Source of the DNA: Prevotella sp. UBA7551 | GTDB taxonomy: Bacteria > Bacteroidota > Bacteroidia > Bacteroidales > Bacteroidaceae | NCBI GenBank assembly: GCA_002479145.1 | Contig: DLLX01000044.1 | Location: forward strand, 7,187 to 30,129 | Direction: 5' to 3' | DNA length: 22,943 nucleotides | Shown: positions 15,746 to 22,943 of the stretch, piece by piece | Layout of the letters: every line of letters starts with the position of its first letter | Position numbering within the stretch: position 1 is the stretch's first letter | Translations under genes and position numbers: made by a program | The notes under the pieces: model-generated | The model's database searches: none | Told to the model about the DNA's origin: nothing | The model's input: only the letters and a program-made list of their open reading frames with translations

Positions 15746-17644
15746 TCAAGAGTTTTGTATTATGTTCTTATAAAAATCAATATAGGCTCTACACACTTGA
15801 ACCAGTCCTCCCTCCGTAGGATAATCGCCAGTGAAGTACCAGTCACCCTTGTTGTTCGGGATGGCCTCATGTAGTCCTTCAATACTCTGATACACCAATT
15901 CAACTGGTGTAGTCATACCATTCGGACGTAACATTTCAACAATCTTGCGATTGATTTCATCCACGGAGAACGGTTTATACACATCTTTTACAGGATTGGC
16001 GCCCTTCTCCCCCTTAGGCTTTCGCAACGTCTTGAGGCAATTACTGTACACCTCTCCGAGTACATCCTCCATGCCGCGCTCCTGCAACAAGGCAACTGTT
16101 GCACGAAAAACGCAAAACTCCTCCAGACGCGCCATATCTATACCGTAATAATCCGGGTAACGGATTTGTGGCGCACTTGACACCACGACAATCTTTTTCG
16201 GGTGAAGGCGGTCGAGGATACGGAGGATGCTTTCCTTCAGTGTCGTACCCCTTACGATGGAGTCGTCAATGATGACAAGGTTATCCACACCACCCCTGAG
16301 GCTCTCATAGGTAATATCGTAAACATGGCTGGCCAAATCGTTGCGAGAATTGCCCTCGGTTATGAACGTGCGCAACTTGATGTCCTTCCAAGCAACCTTC
16401 TCCGAGCGCACATGCTGATGAAGGATGCGACTCAAAGCCTCATCATCGAGTTTCTTATTGTCCTGTAATTGTCGAACCTGTTCCAGCTTTTGCTCCGTCA
16501 ACCAGTTCTCACACCCTTGAACAAGACCGTAGAAAGCCACTTCAGCTGTATTCGGAATAAAGGAGAGCACAGTATGGTTTATGTCAAAATCTACAGCTTT
16601 TAGCACTGGCTCTGTTAGCTGTTGCCCAAGCTTTTTGCGTTCTCTGTAGATGTCTCGGTCTGATCCACGCGAAAAATAGATATGCTCAAAGGAACATGCA
16701 CTGTCACCACGCTGCGGGATAATCTGATGCAAAGAACACTCCCCTGCCTTATTGACAATGATGGCTTGGCCTGGCATCAATTCCCGAACGTCCTCACATT
16801 CAAGATCAAATGTCGTCTGAAGAACGGGACGCTCCGATGCCACAACTACTATTTCATCGTTTTTATAATAGTATCCAGGACGGATGCCCCAGGGATCCCG
16901 CATGGAGAAGTAGTCGCCACTGCCAGTAATTCCACACACAACGTAACCACCATCAAAGTCGGTCATTGTTGTCTTGAGCACATTGGCTATTTCCACATGA
17001 TCCTCGATATACTTGGTTATCTCTTGATCACGCAGCCCACTGTCACGAGCTATGACAAAATTGCGCTCTACTTCACGATCCAGACGATGCCCCATCAGCT
17101 CCAAAAGGATGTAAGTGTCGCTGTAAATGCGTGGACACTGCCCCTGTTTTGTGAGTTTTTGGAATATCTCTTCGATGTTGGTCATGTTGAAATTACCACA
17201 CATACAGAGATTTTTTGCTTTCCAATTGTTGCGCCGCAAGAATGGATGGACGTACGTTAGCCCCCTCTTTCCTGTCGTGGAATAACGAAGGTGACCCATA
17301 TACAAGTTGCCGGCAAAAGGCAAGTGACGGCTCGCAAAGGTGGCATCGGCAAGCTGATCGGGCGTGTAGCCTCCCAGTTTTTCATGAACTGTGCCGAAGA
17401 TTTCAGTCACGGCATTCTTTCCCTCAGCCCTTTCGCGGAACATGTACTCATTGCCTGGCTCAGACTGTAGCTTCACTACAGCCATTCCAGCGCCCTCCTG
17501 ACCACGGTTGTGCTGCTTCTCCATCATAAGATAGAGTTTGTTTAAGCCGTACATCCATGTGCCATACTTTTGCTGGTAGTACTCCAGCGGTTTCAACAAT
17601 CGAATCATGGCAACGCCACAATCCTCGTGTATGTTATTCTCCAT
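15746..17644 (-). CDS. Long amidophosphoribosyltransferase (PurF-like) paralogue
   Basis: This belongs to the PurF family, which makes 5-phosphoribosylamine from PRPP and glutamine, but the exact role of this 632-residue form is uncertain; ordinary PurF has about 470-510. The N-terminal Ntn glutaminase has Cys9 after an 8-residue leader (MENNIHED), so processing before Cys9 is expected. RGQE is at 48-51, GHLRYSTTG at 117-125, and CGN at 149-151. The phosphoribosyltransferase part has an intact PRPP loop IIDDSIVRGTT (458-468) and RYPDYYGIDM (495-504). Differences are PNTAEVAFYGL (364-374) in place of the usual PETS/PESG loop, an insertion of roughly 45 residues after it, and YFTGDYPT (603-610), where Fe-S-type PurFs have Cys before FTG. 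It lies 56 bases after glmS with no visible terminator and is adjacent to carA. Confidence 0.85.
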   Translation of the reverse strand: MENNIHEDCGVAMIRLLKPLEYYQQKYGTWMYGLNKLYLMMEKQHNRGQEGAGMAVVKLQSEPGNEYMFRERAEGKNAVTEIFGTVHEKLGGYTPDQLADATFASRHLPFAGNLYMGHLRYSTTGKRGLTYVHPFLRRNNWKAKNLCMCGNFNMTNIEEIFQKLTKQGQCPRIYSDTYILLELMGHRLDREVERNFVIARDSGLRDQEITKYIEDHVEIANVLKTTMTDFDGGYVVCGITGSGDYFSMRDPWGIRPGYYYKNDEIVVVASERPVLQTTFDLECEDVRELMPGQAIIVNKAGECSLHQIIPQRGDSACSFEHIYFSRGSDRDIYRERKKLGQQLTEPVLKAVDFDINHTVLSFIPNTAEVAFYGLVQGCENWLTEQKLEQVRQLQDNKKLDDEALSRILHQHVRSEKVAWKDIKLRTFITEGNSRNDLASHVYDITYESLRGGVDNLVIIDDSIVRGTTLKESILRILDRLHPKKIVVVSSAPQIRYPDYYGIDMARLEEFCVFRATVALLQERGMEDVLGEVYSNCLKTLRKPKGEKGANPVKDVYKPFSVDEINRKIVEMLRPNGMTTPVELVYQSIEGLHEAIPNNKGDWYFTGDYPTEGGLVQVCRAYIDFYKNIIQNS

Positions 17645-17700
17645 ATTTATTTATGCAAGCCTTCCCATTCCTATGAGAGACTATGCGCTGATGATTTGTC

Positions 17701-19548
17701 TTATTCTACCGTGACACTCTTGGCCAAGTTGCGCGGCTGATCCACGTTCTTTCCCTTGCACACGGCAATGTGATAAGCCAGCAACTGAAGAGGTACCGTA
17801 GCAATCAATGGCTCCAGACACTCTAACGTCTCTGGCAACTCGATTGCTGCGTCGGCCATTTGCGTGATATCTTGCTCGCCTTTCGAGACAAAAGCGATGA
17901 CCCTTCCATTCCGTGCCTTGATTTCTTGCACATTGGACCGCACCTTCTCATACATGGCATCGTGAGTAGCCACGACCACTACGGGCATTGCAGAGTCTAT
18001 AAGAGCGATGGGGCCATGCTTCATTTCGGCTGCAGAGTAGCCTTCGGCGTGGATATATGAGATTTCCTTGAGCTTCAAAGCACCCTCCAAGGCTACTGGG
18101 AAATTGTACCCTCGGCCAAGGTAAAGGAAGTTTTGCGCATACGTGAAAGTACGTGCGAGGTCAGCTAATTGGTCATTAAGCTTTAGTACTTCACGTATTT
18201 TATCTGGGATTTGTGCCAACTCCTCTATTGTGTTTGCATACTCACTGTTAGCTATCGTACCCTTGGCTTGGCCTAAGGCGAGGGCAAAGAGTGTCAACAC
18301 TGTCACCTGCCCTGTAAAAGCTTTAGTAGATGCTACACCGATTTCTGGCCCCACATGAATGTAAGAACCTGTGTGAGTGACTCGCGGAATACTTGCCCCT
18401 ACGGCATTGCACACGCCATAAATAAATGCGCCACGCTCACGCGCCAGTTCCACAGCCGCCAAAGTATCAGCAGTTTCTCCACTCTGCGAGATGGCAATGA
18501 CCACGTCTCCTGGTCCCACAACGGGGTTGCGATAGCGGAACTCTGAGGCATATTCTACATCAACGGGAACTCGGCAAAAGGACTCTATAAGCAATTTGCC
18601 TATCAGACCTGCATGCCAGCTCGTCCCACAAGCCACTATGAGGATGCGTTTTGCAGAAAGAAGTTCTTTCCGGTAATCGATGATAGCAGACAGGGCCACG
18701 TGATTGTGATCCATATTGATGCGGCCACGCATGCAATTCTCAAGGCACTCGGGCTGCTCAAAAATTTCCTTGAGCATGAAATGAGGAAAACCGCCCTTTT
18801 CTATCTGGCCAAGATTGATGTCTACGGTCTTCACCTCTGGCTGCAACTCCTCATTGTATATATTGACCATTTGCAACTTCTCGCCAGCTTTCATCACCGC
18901 GATGTTGCCGTCTTCGAGATAGACCACCTTGTCAGTATATTCGATGATAGGACTTACGTCCGAACCGAGAAAGAACTCACCGTCACCAATTCCCACCACG
19001 AGCGGACTTTGCTTGCGTGCAGCGATTATGGTGTCGGGATGACGGCTGTCCAGCAACGCAAAAGCATATGCCCCGATTACTTGATGCAACGCCAACTGCA
19101 CAGCTGGCAGCAAATCGATATTTTTCCGTTCCTGAATATACTCAATAAGTTGGACGAGCACTTCTGTATCGGTGTCTGATCTGAATTTCACACCCTTTTC
19201 CTGCAAACGAGCCTTAATTTCAGCATAATTCTCTATAATGCCATTATGCACTATGGCAAGTCTTTTGGACTGTGAGAAATGGGGATGCGCATTGCGAGCT
19301 GAGGGCTCACCATGGGTAGCCCAACGAGTATGGGCAATTCCCACAACGCCCGTTTTGTCCTTATCTGCACAATAGCTTTCGAGATCTGCAACCTTTCCTT
19401 TCTCCTTGTAAACACTAAGGACTCCTTCAGGATTGATAAGGGCGACACCGGCACTATCGTAGCCACGATATTCCAAGCGCTTCAATCCCTTGATGAGTAT
19501 AGGGTAAGCCTGCCTTTTTCCTCCAACGTATCCTACAATTCCGCACAT
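17701..19548 (-). CDS. glmS: Glucosamine-6-phosphate synthase (isomerizing)
   Basis: This enzyme converts fructose-6-phosphate and glutamine to glucosamine-6-phosphate and glutamate, the entry to peptidoglycan and LPS amino sugars. The 615 residues begin MCGIVGYVGG, with Cys2 as the N-terminal nucleophile after Met removal. The Ntn glutaminase motifs HTRWATHGEPS (73-83) and HNGIIENY (101-108) are present. Two SIS sugar-isomerase domains follow, with SQSGET at 354-359 and LEGALKLKEISYIHAEGY further on. The end PRNLAKSVTVE is the family C-terminus, with the catalytic Lys at 610. It is the first gene of the probable four-gene amidotransferase operon. Its leader of about 165 bases shows no glmS ribozyme that I can recognise. 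Confidence 0.96.
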   Translation of the reverse strand: MCGIVGYVGGKRQAYPILIKGLKRLEYRGYDSAGVALINPEGVLSVYKEKGKVADLESYCADKDKTGVVGIAHTRWATHGEPSARNAHPHFSQSKRLAIVHNGIIENYAEIKARLQEKGVKFRSDTDTEVLVQLIEYIQERKNIDLLPAVQLALHQVIGAYAFALLDSRHPDTIIAARKQSPLVVGIGDGEFFLGSDVSPIIEYTDKVVYLEDGNIAVMKAGEKLQMVNIYNEELQPEVKTVDINLGQIEKGGFPHFMLKEIFEQPECLENCMRGRINMDHNHVALSAIIDYRKELLSAKRILIVACGTSWHAGLIGKLLIESFCRVPVDVEYASEFRYRNPVVGPGDVVIAISQSGETADTLAAVELARERGAFIYGVCNAVGASIPRVTHTGSYIHVGPEIGVASTKAFTGQVTVLTLFALALGQAKGTIANSEYANTIEELAQIPDKIREVLKLNDQLADLARTFTYAQNFLYLGRGYNFPVALEGALKLKEISYIHAEGYSAAEMKHGPIALIDSAMPVVVVATHDAMYEKVRSNVQEIKARNGRVIAFVSKGEQDITQMADAAIELPETLECLEPLIATVPLQLLAYHIAVCKGKNVDQPRNLAKSVTVE

Positions 19549-19720
19549 AACTGATAAATTTAAAATGGTAATTAATAATGGTTATTTTGTTTTTCCCAAA
19601 GGCTCGAACAAGCAGACACTCTTACCTCATGGCCCTTGCTTTCTAAGATGCACCAGAGGTTAAATACCTGAATAATAGCATAATACTTTATTGCTCGTCC
19701 TGCCATATTTAATGTTTGTG

Positions 19721-19752
19721 CAAAAATACAACTATTTCTTCAAACCGACAAA
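19721..19752 (-). promoter_or_regulatory. glmS operon promoter
   Basis: On the minus strand, TTTG (plus CAAA at 19749-19752) is followed after 20 bases by TATTTTTG (plus CAAAAATA at 19721-19728). This is a full match to the Bacteroidetes -33/-7 pattern. The transcript would start near 19714, leaving a leader of about 165 bases before the ATG at 19548. Confidence 0.7.
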
Positions 19753-19871
19753 TTTACTACCGTAAATATCTCCATGAGGTACTACAAGAAAAGCATAAGG
19801 AAATATTGGCCAAAAGTCAACAAAATAGCTAAACTACACCATGTTAAAGTGCACAATTAGTGAAAAATAAT

Positions 19872-19902
19872 TTTGGTGTGTCGATTATTATGGTTAATTT
19901 TG
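19872..19902 (+). promoter_or_regulatory. tetR-fabG operon promoter
   Basis: TTTG (19872-19875), 19 bases, then TAATTTTG (19895-19902) is a full match to the Bacteroidetes promoter pattern. The predicted start is near 19909, about 43 bases before the tetR ATG at 19952. Confidence 0.7.
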
Positions 19903-19925
19903 CACACGAAAGATATCATGTGCAA
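19900..19925. promoter_or_regulatory. Candidate TetR operator over the tetR transcription start
   Basis: TTGCACA (19900-19906) and TGTGCAA (19919-19925) are perfect inverted 7-mers separated by 12 bases, about two helical turns centre to centre. The left arm overlaps the last bases of the -7 element and the repeat spans the predicted start site, so a bound dimer would block transcription. Binding by the adjacent TetR protein is inference from position and symmetry. Confidence 0.5.
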
Positions 19926-19951
19926 CCCGTTTATGTTCAGGTATATTTATT

Positions 19952-20554
19952 ATGTCCATATCGAAAACAAGACAAAAATTAGTTGATGTTGCCCGTCAGT
20001 TGTTTGCTAAAAACGGCATTGCCAATACCACAATGAACGACATTGCCAAAGCTTCGGGCAAGGGACGCCGCACTCTGTATACCTATTTCAAAAGTAAGGA
20101 CGATGTATATTCGGCCGTTATTGAGTCTGAGTTGGAACGCTTGTCTGACAAGTTGGACGAAGTGGCCAATAAGAAGATAAGCCCACAAGACAAGATTATT
20201 GAGTTGATTTACACCCATTTAAGCATGATTAAGGAAACCGTCATTCGCAACGGCAACCTGAGAGCTGAGTTTTTCCGAAACATTTGGAAGGTGGAACAGG
20301 TACGAAAGAACTTCGATGAAGACGAGATTGAGCTTTTCAGAAAAGTTTATTCTGAGGCAAAGGCAGATGGCGAGTTTGACATTGACGATGTCTATCTTGT
20401 CGCAGACATCACACATTACTGCATCAAAGGACTTGAAGTACCTTTCATCTACGGCCGATTGGGACATGGACTAACCGAAGAAACCTCCCGTCCGATGGTT
20501 GCGAAGGTGGTTTATGGCGCATTGGGCAAGACTGCTCTAAAACAAGGAAAATAA
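19952..20554 (+). CDS. TetR/AcrR family transcriptional regulator
   Basis: This is probably a repressor acting on its own promoter and on fabG behind it. The 200 residues open with a canonical TetR DNA-binding domain (about 5-52): KTRQKLVDVARQLFAKNG, then the helix-turn-helix TMNDIAKASGKGRRTLYTYF and the usual KSKDDVY. The C-terminal ligand-binding helices (about 60-195) are not assignable to a ligand. The gene lies 22 bases before fabG. This pairing suggests sensing of a fatty-acyl or related signal, which is inference. The ATG at 19952 is chosen because the domain starts immediately after it and the promoter is 50 bases upstream. Confidence 0.9.
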   Translation: MSISKTRQKLVDVARQLFAKNGIANTTMNDIAKASGKGRRTLYTYFKSKDDVYSAVIESELERLSDKLDEVANKKISPQDKIIELIYTHLSMIKETVIRNGNLRAEFFRNIWKVEQVRKNFDEDEIELFRKVYSEAKADGEFDIDDVYLVADITHYCIKGLEVPFIYGRLGHGLTEETSRPMVAKVVYGALGKTALKQGK

Positions 20555-20576
20555 CAATTATAAATACAAAATACTT

Positions 20577-21335
20577 ATGGGATTACTAAGTGGAAAAACA
20601 GCATTAATTACGGGTGCTGCCCGTGGAATTGGCAAGGCCGTGGCAAAGAAGTTTGCCTGTGAGGGTGCCAACATCGCATTTACAGACTTATCGCTTAATG
20701 ACGACATGGCGGCTGGCCTTGAAGCTACTCGCCAAGAGATTGAGGCATTGGGTGTCACTTGCCGTGCCTATGCGGGAGATGCATCCAACTTTGCTGAGAC
20801 CGACGCGGTTGTGAAGCAGATTCATACTGACTTTGGAGCCATTGACATTCTCGTCAACAACGCTGGCATCACCAAGGACGGACTGATGCTCCGTATGTCA
20901 GAGGCACAATGGGACTTGGTACTCAATGTCAACCTGAAGTCTGCCTACAACTTTATCCATGCTTGCGCCCCCATTATGTTGAGACAACGCAGCGGATCCA
21001 TCATCAATATGTCGAGTGTGGTGGGTGTGCATGGAAACGCCGGTCAGTGCAACTATTCCGCCTCCAAGGCGGGCATGATAGGCTTGGCAAAGTCTATTGC
21101 CCAGGAACTCGGCCCAAGAGGAATTCGCGCCAACTGCGTGGCACCAGGTTTCATAGAGACTCCAATGACCGCCAAGCTGTCGGAGGAGATTCGCAAAGGC
21201 TGGATGGCAAAGATTCCCCTTCGTCGTGGAGGACTAACCGACGACATTGCCAACGTGTGCTTGTTCCTTGCCTCTGACCTTTCAAGCTACGTCAGCGGCC
21301 AGGTCATTCAGGTTGACGGCGGAATGAACATGTAG
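20577..21335 (+). CDS. fabG: 3-oxoacyl-[acyl-carrier-protein] reductase
   Basis: This NADPH-dependent enzyme reduces beta-ketoacyl-ACP in fatty-acid elongation. It is a classical short-chain dehydrogenase of 252 residues: cofactor motif TGAARGIG (12-19), NNAG (94-97), NVNLKS with the active-site Asn near 119, Ser147 in MSSVVG, Tyr160 and Lys164 in YSASK, and PGFIETPMT. The block GNAGQCNYSASKAG is typical of FabG rather than of sugar or steroid dehydrogenases, and the C-terminus (YVSGQVIQVDGGMNM) is the FabG ending. It sits 22 bases after tetR and 6 bases before the rluA-like gene, so the three are very likely one operon. Confidence 0.92.
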   Translation: MGLLSGKTALITGAARGIGKAVAKKFACEGANIAFTDLSLNDDMAAGLEATRQEIEALGVTCRAYAGDASNFAETDAVVKQIHTDFGAIDILVNNAGITKDGLMLRMSEAQWDLVLNVNLKSAYNFIHACAPIMLRQRSGSIINMSSVVGVHGNAGQCNYSASKAGMIGLAKSIAQELGPRGIRANCVAPGFIETPMTAKLSEEIRKGWMAKIPLRRGGLTDDIANVCLFLASDLSSYVSGQVIQVDGGMNM

Positions 21336-21341
21336 GGCAAG

Positions 21342-22028
21342 ATGCTTCCACTCTACGAAGACAATCACATTATTATTGTATATAAGGAAGCGGGCGAGAT
21401 TGTCCAGGGCGATAAGACGGGCGATCTCCCCCTTTCCTTTATTGTCAAGGAATGGCTCAAAGAAAAATACCAAAAACCAGGCAATGTTTTCCTTGGCGTG
21501 GTACACCGGCTGGACCGCCCCGTAGCGGGATTAGTCGTCTTTGCCAAGACCTCAAAGGCTCTGACCCGGCTGAATGACCTATTCCGCAAAGGCGAAATCC
21601 ACAAAACCTATTGGGCTATCGTCCAAAACGAGCCAGCAAAGCCAGAGGCTGTATTGACCAATTGGTTAGTACGCAATGAGCGACAGAACAAAACTTACGT
21701 TTACGACCAAGAAGTGCCAAAAAGCAAAAAAGCCATCCTGCGGTACAAGGTCATTGCTCGTTCTGAGCGCTACGTGCTGATGGAAATCAACCTGTTGACG
21801 GGCCGCCACCACCAGATTCGCGCACAATTATCACACATTGGCTGTCCCATCAAGGGCGACTTGAAGTATGGCTCACCGCGCTCTAATCCCGATGGGAGCA
21901 TTTGCTTGTTGAGCCACCACATAGAATTTATTCATCCAGTGAGCAAACTTCCAATAGACATCACTTCCCCCTTACCCGACGGGAAACTATGGAAGGTGTT
22001 GTCCGACAGCTTGCGTGGCCAAGAGTAG
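21342..22028 (+). CDS. RluA family pseudouridine synthase
   Basis: This enzyme isomerises uridine to pseudouridine in rRNA and/or tRNA; the target site cannot be read from sequence. The 228 residues contain the catalytic motif HRLDRPVAGLVVFAK (55-69) with Asp58 as the catalytic residue, plus LLTGRHHQIRAQLSHIG and GDLKYG further on. No S4 RNA-binding domain precedes the catalytic core, as in the short RluA/RluC-like forms. The usual T-S in HRLDRxTSGL is replaced by V-A. It starts only 6 bases after fabG, so it is co-transcribed, but a functional link is not obvious. Confidence 0.9.
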   Translation: MLPLYEDNHIIIVYKEAGEIVQGDKTGDLPLSFIVKEWLKEKYQKPGNVFLGVVHRLDRPVAGLVVFAKTSKALTRLNDLFRKGEIHKTYWAIVQNEPAKPEAVLTNWLVRNERQNKTYVYDQEVPKSKKAILRYKVIARSERYVLMEINLLTGRHHQIRAQLSHIGCPIKGDLKYGSPRSNPDGSICLLSHHIEFIHPVSKLPIDITSPLPDGKLWKVLSDSLRGQE

Positions 22029-22138
22029 CGGGCTTGAATGTTATTCCGTTGTTGTGATGAATATCTTGTCTTTCTCAAGGACCATTCTACAAATCTATAA
22101 TTTCCATCCTCGAATGAGGTTAGAGTGAAGAGCCTCTC

Positions 22139-22939
22139 TTACTGATTACGCGTGAAAAAATACTGTCCTTTATGCCTTGTGCGTCTGCCGAACTCGATTG
22201 CATGTGTCGGACAATGATGATAACAGGAGAAGCAGGTTAAGCAGTCGCCGTGATGAAGCCATCGCGGCACACTGCCTTTTCCTCCTCCAATATCACCAAC
22301 TGGACACACACCTGCACATCGTCCGCATTTGAGGCAGCGTTCAGCAACCACATGGAATGGCTTATCAGAAATTAGAAAATGCTCAAAGAAACTCCCTACT
22401 ACCCCAGAAAAAAATCCTGGCAGTGGCCCACGCGTAAGGCTTTGGAAAGAAGAATCGCAATGATTACAGTCCCGCCTGCCTATGATTTCAGCCAAACGAT
22501 CGAGCGCTTGAGCTGCTTCTGCTTTTTTCTTCGTTTCTTTGCTGGGGGAGTCAACATCCATAAAGGGAAGACCGACATAGGACTCAGGCATGATGAGTGA
22601 AGCAAATAACTGCGGTTCTATTCCTTTGGCCTGCAAATGGGGAAGCAACCGCTCAACTGTTCGCCCGATAGAGTCACCTGCCGTAAGGATAAGATAAGCA
22701 TAATGAGGATTACCTTCTTCCATTTTTATTGAAAGCTTGTCTATAAAACGCCGCACAAGGCATGGGGTTCGCCAGCCATGTACGGGGAACACAAACCCTA
22801 TGCGCTCATCACTTCCGAGCACATAGTGGCCATCGCCCTGTATCTCATCAGCCATATTCACGAGTCGGTCATCCAGCCGTTCAGACAACACTTTTGCTAC
22901 CCAAAAGGAGTTTCCAGTACATGAAAAATAAAATATCAT
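22139..22939 (-). CDS. EFR1 family flavodoxin-ferredoxin protein
   Basis: This is a predicted cytoplasmic electron carrier or oxidoreductase with a flavodoxin-like N-terminal part and two [4Fe-4S] clusters. The 266 residues start MIFYFSCTGNSFWVAK. Residues 6-11 form the FMN phosphate loop, with Cys7 where Gly is usual in this family. The flavodoxin-like region runs to about 155. Cluster one uses Cys202, 205, 208 and 212 (CLKCGRCAGVCP); cluster two uses Cys233, 236, 239 and 243 (CLTCFSCYHHCP). Between them lie FFSGVVGSFFEHFL and a glycine-rich linker. The ATG at 22939 is four bases from the window edge and fits the family start, so the protein looks complete. It converges on the rluA-like gene across 110 bases with no clear terminator. 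The physiological partner is unknown. Confidence 0.85.
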   Translation of the reverse strand: MIFYFSCTGNSFWVAKVLSERLDDRLVNMADEIQGDGHYVLGSDERIGFVFPVHGWRTPCLVRRFIDKLSIKMEEGNPHYAYLILTAGDSIGRTVERLLPHLQAKGIEPQLFASLIMPESYVGLPFMDVDSPSKETKKKAEAAQALDRLAEIIGRRDCNHCDSSFQSLTRGPLPGFFSGVVGSFFEHFLISDKPFHVVAERCLKCGRCAGVCPVGDIGGGKGSVPRWLHHGDCLTCFSCYHHCPTHAIEFGRRTRHKGQYFFTRNQ

Positions 22940-22943
22940 TGTG

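Larger units (their letters stand above)
19549..19951. other. Divergent control region between glmS and tetR
   Basis: This 403-base gap holds both promoters (glmS leftward, tetR rightward) and the inverted repeat described below. The leader of glmS is A/T-rich and carries two near-identical 9-mers, ATGGTAATT (19565-19573) and ATGGTTATT (19578-19586). The middle, about 19755-19870, is A/T-rich with no gene. Confidence 0.6.

Noticed and set aside
16682..17260. 192-codon plus-strand frame opposite the purF-like gene
   Set aside because: It is antisense to a gene with intact glutaminase and PRPP motifs; no independent support.
19549..19720. glmS ribozyme or riboswitch in the glmS leader
   Set aside because: The leader is about 165 bases, but I could not find the ribozyme core or a stable multi-stem fold, and the glmS ribozyme is known mainly from Firmicutes.
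22029..22138. Terminator between the convergent rluA-like and EFR1 genes
   Set aside because: Only 4-bp stems were found (for example CCTC/GAGG at 22108-22119) and no T-run.

Overview
This window looks like a core-genome segment of a Bacteroidetes bacterium, most likely Prevotella or a close relative. The evidence is the promoters of the type TTTG-N19/20-TAnnTTTG (best at tetR and glmS), starts with little or no Shine-Dalgarno sequence, the glmS - purF-like - carA - carB order, a separate MacA / MacB-ATPase / MacB-permease set behind a TolC gene, and an EFR1-type flavodoxin-ferredoxin. The genus call is inference. No rRNA, tRNA, insertion sequence, phage gene or CRISPR array was seen.

Layout. 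Positions 1-1094 (+) hold the 3' part of an MFS efflux transporter. Positions 1332-6032 (+) are a four-gene tripartite efflux operon: outer-membrane TolC, periplasmic adaptor, ABC ATPase and MacB/FtsX permease. A stretch of about 650 bases (6033-6686) follows, with a strong hairpin, a 10-bp direct repeat and a doubtful hydrophobic reading frame. Next are pyruvate kinase (6687-8129, +) and cytoplasmic L-asparaginase (8297-9346, +). A convergent junction with a hairpin separates these from a long minus-strand block: a YitT/DUF2179 membrane protein (9512-10492), a small lipoprotein (10732-11295), carB, carA, a long divergent PurF-like amidotransferase, and glmS at the head (19548). From a shared 400-base divergent promoter region, tetR - fabG - rluA-like run on the plus strand (19952-22028). 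They converge on an EFR1 family flavodoxin-ferredoxin (22139-22939, -).

How the genes work together. The glmS/purF-like/carA/carB block packs three glutamine amidotransferases into one probable transcription unit. It would send glutamine nitrogen to amino sugars, to phosphoribosylamine or a related product, and to carbamoyl phosphate for pyrimidines and arginine. The tolC-macA-macB-macB unit would export a substrate across both membranes. The TetR regulator probably controls itself and the adjacent fatty-acid reductase; a perfect 7-bp inverted repeat over its predicted transcription start is a good operator candidate.

I found no convincing new multi-gene system. The observations most worth a second look are the divergent long PurF paralogue, CarA/CarB sequences that resemble the animal CAD protein more than E. 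coli CarAB, the tetR operator candidate, a 16-bp hairpin after carB that pairs fully only in the carB-sense RNA, and the unexplained 6033-6686 gap.
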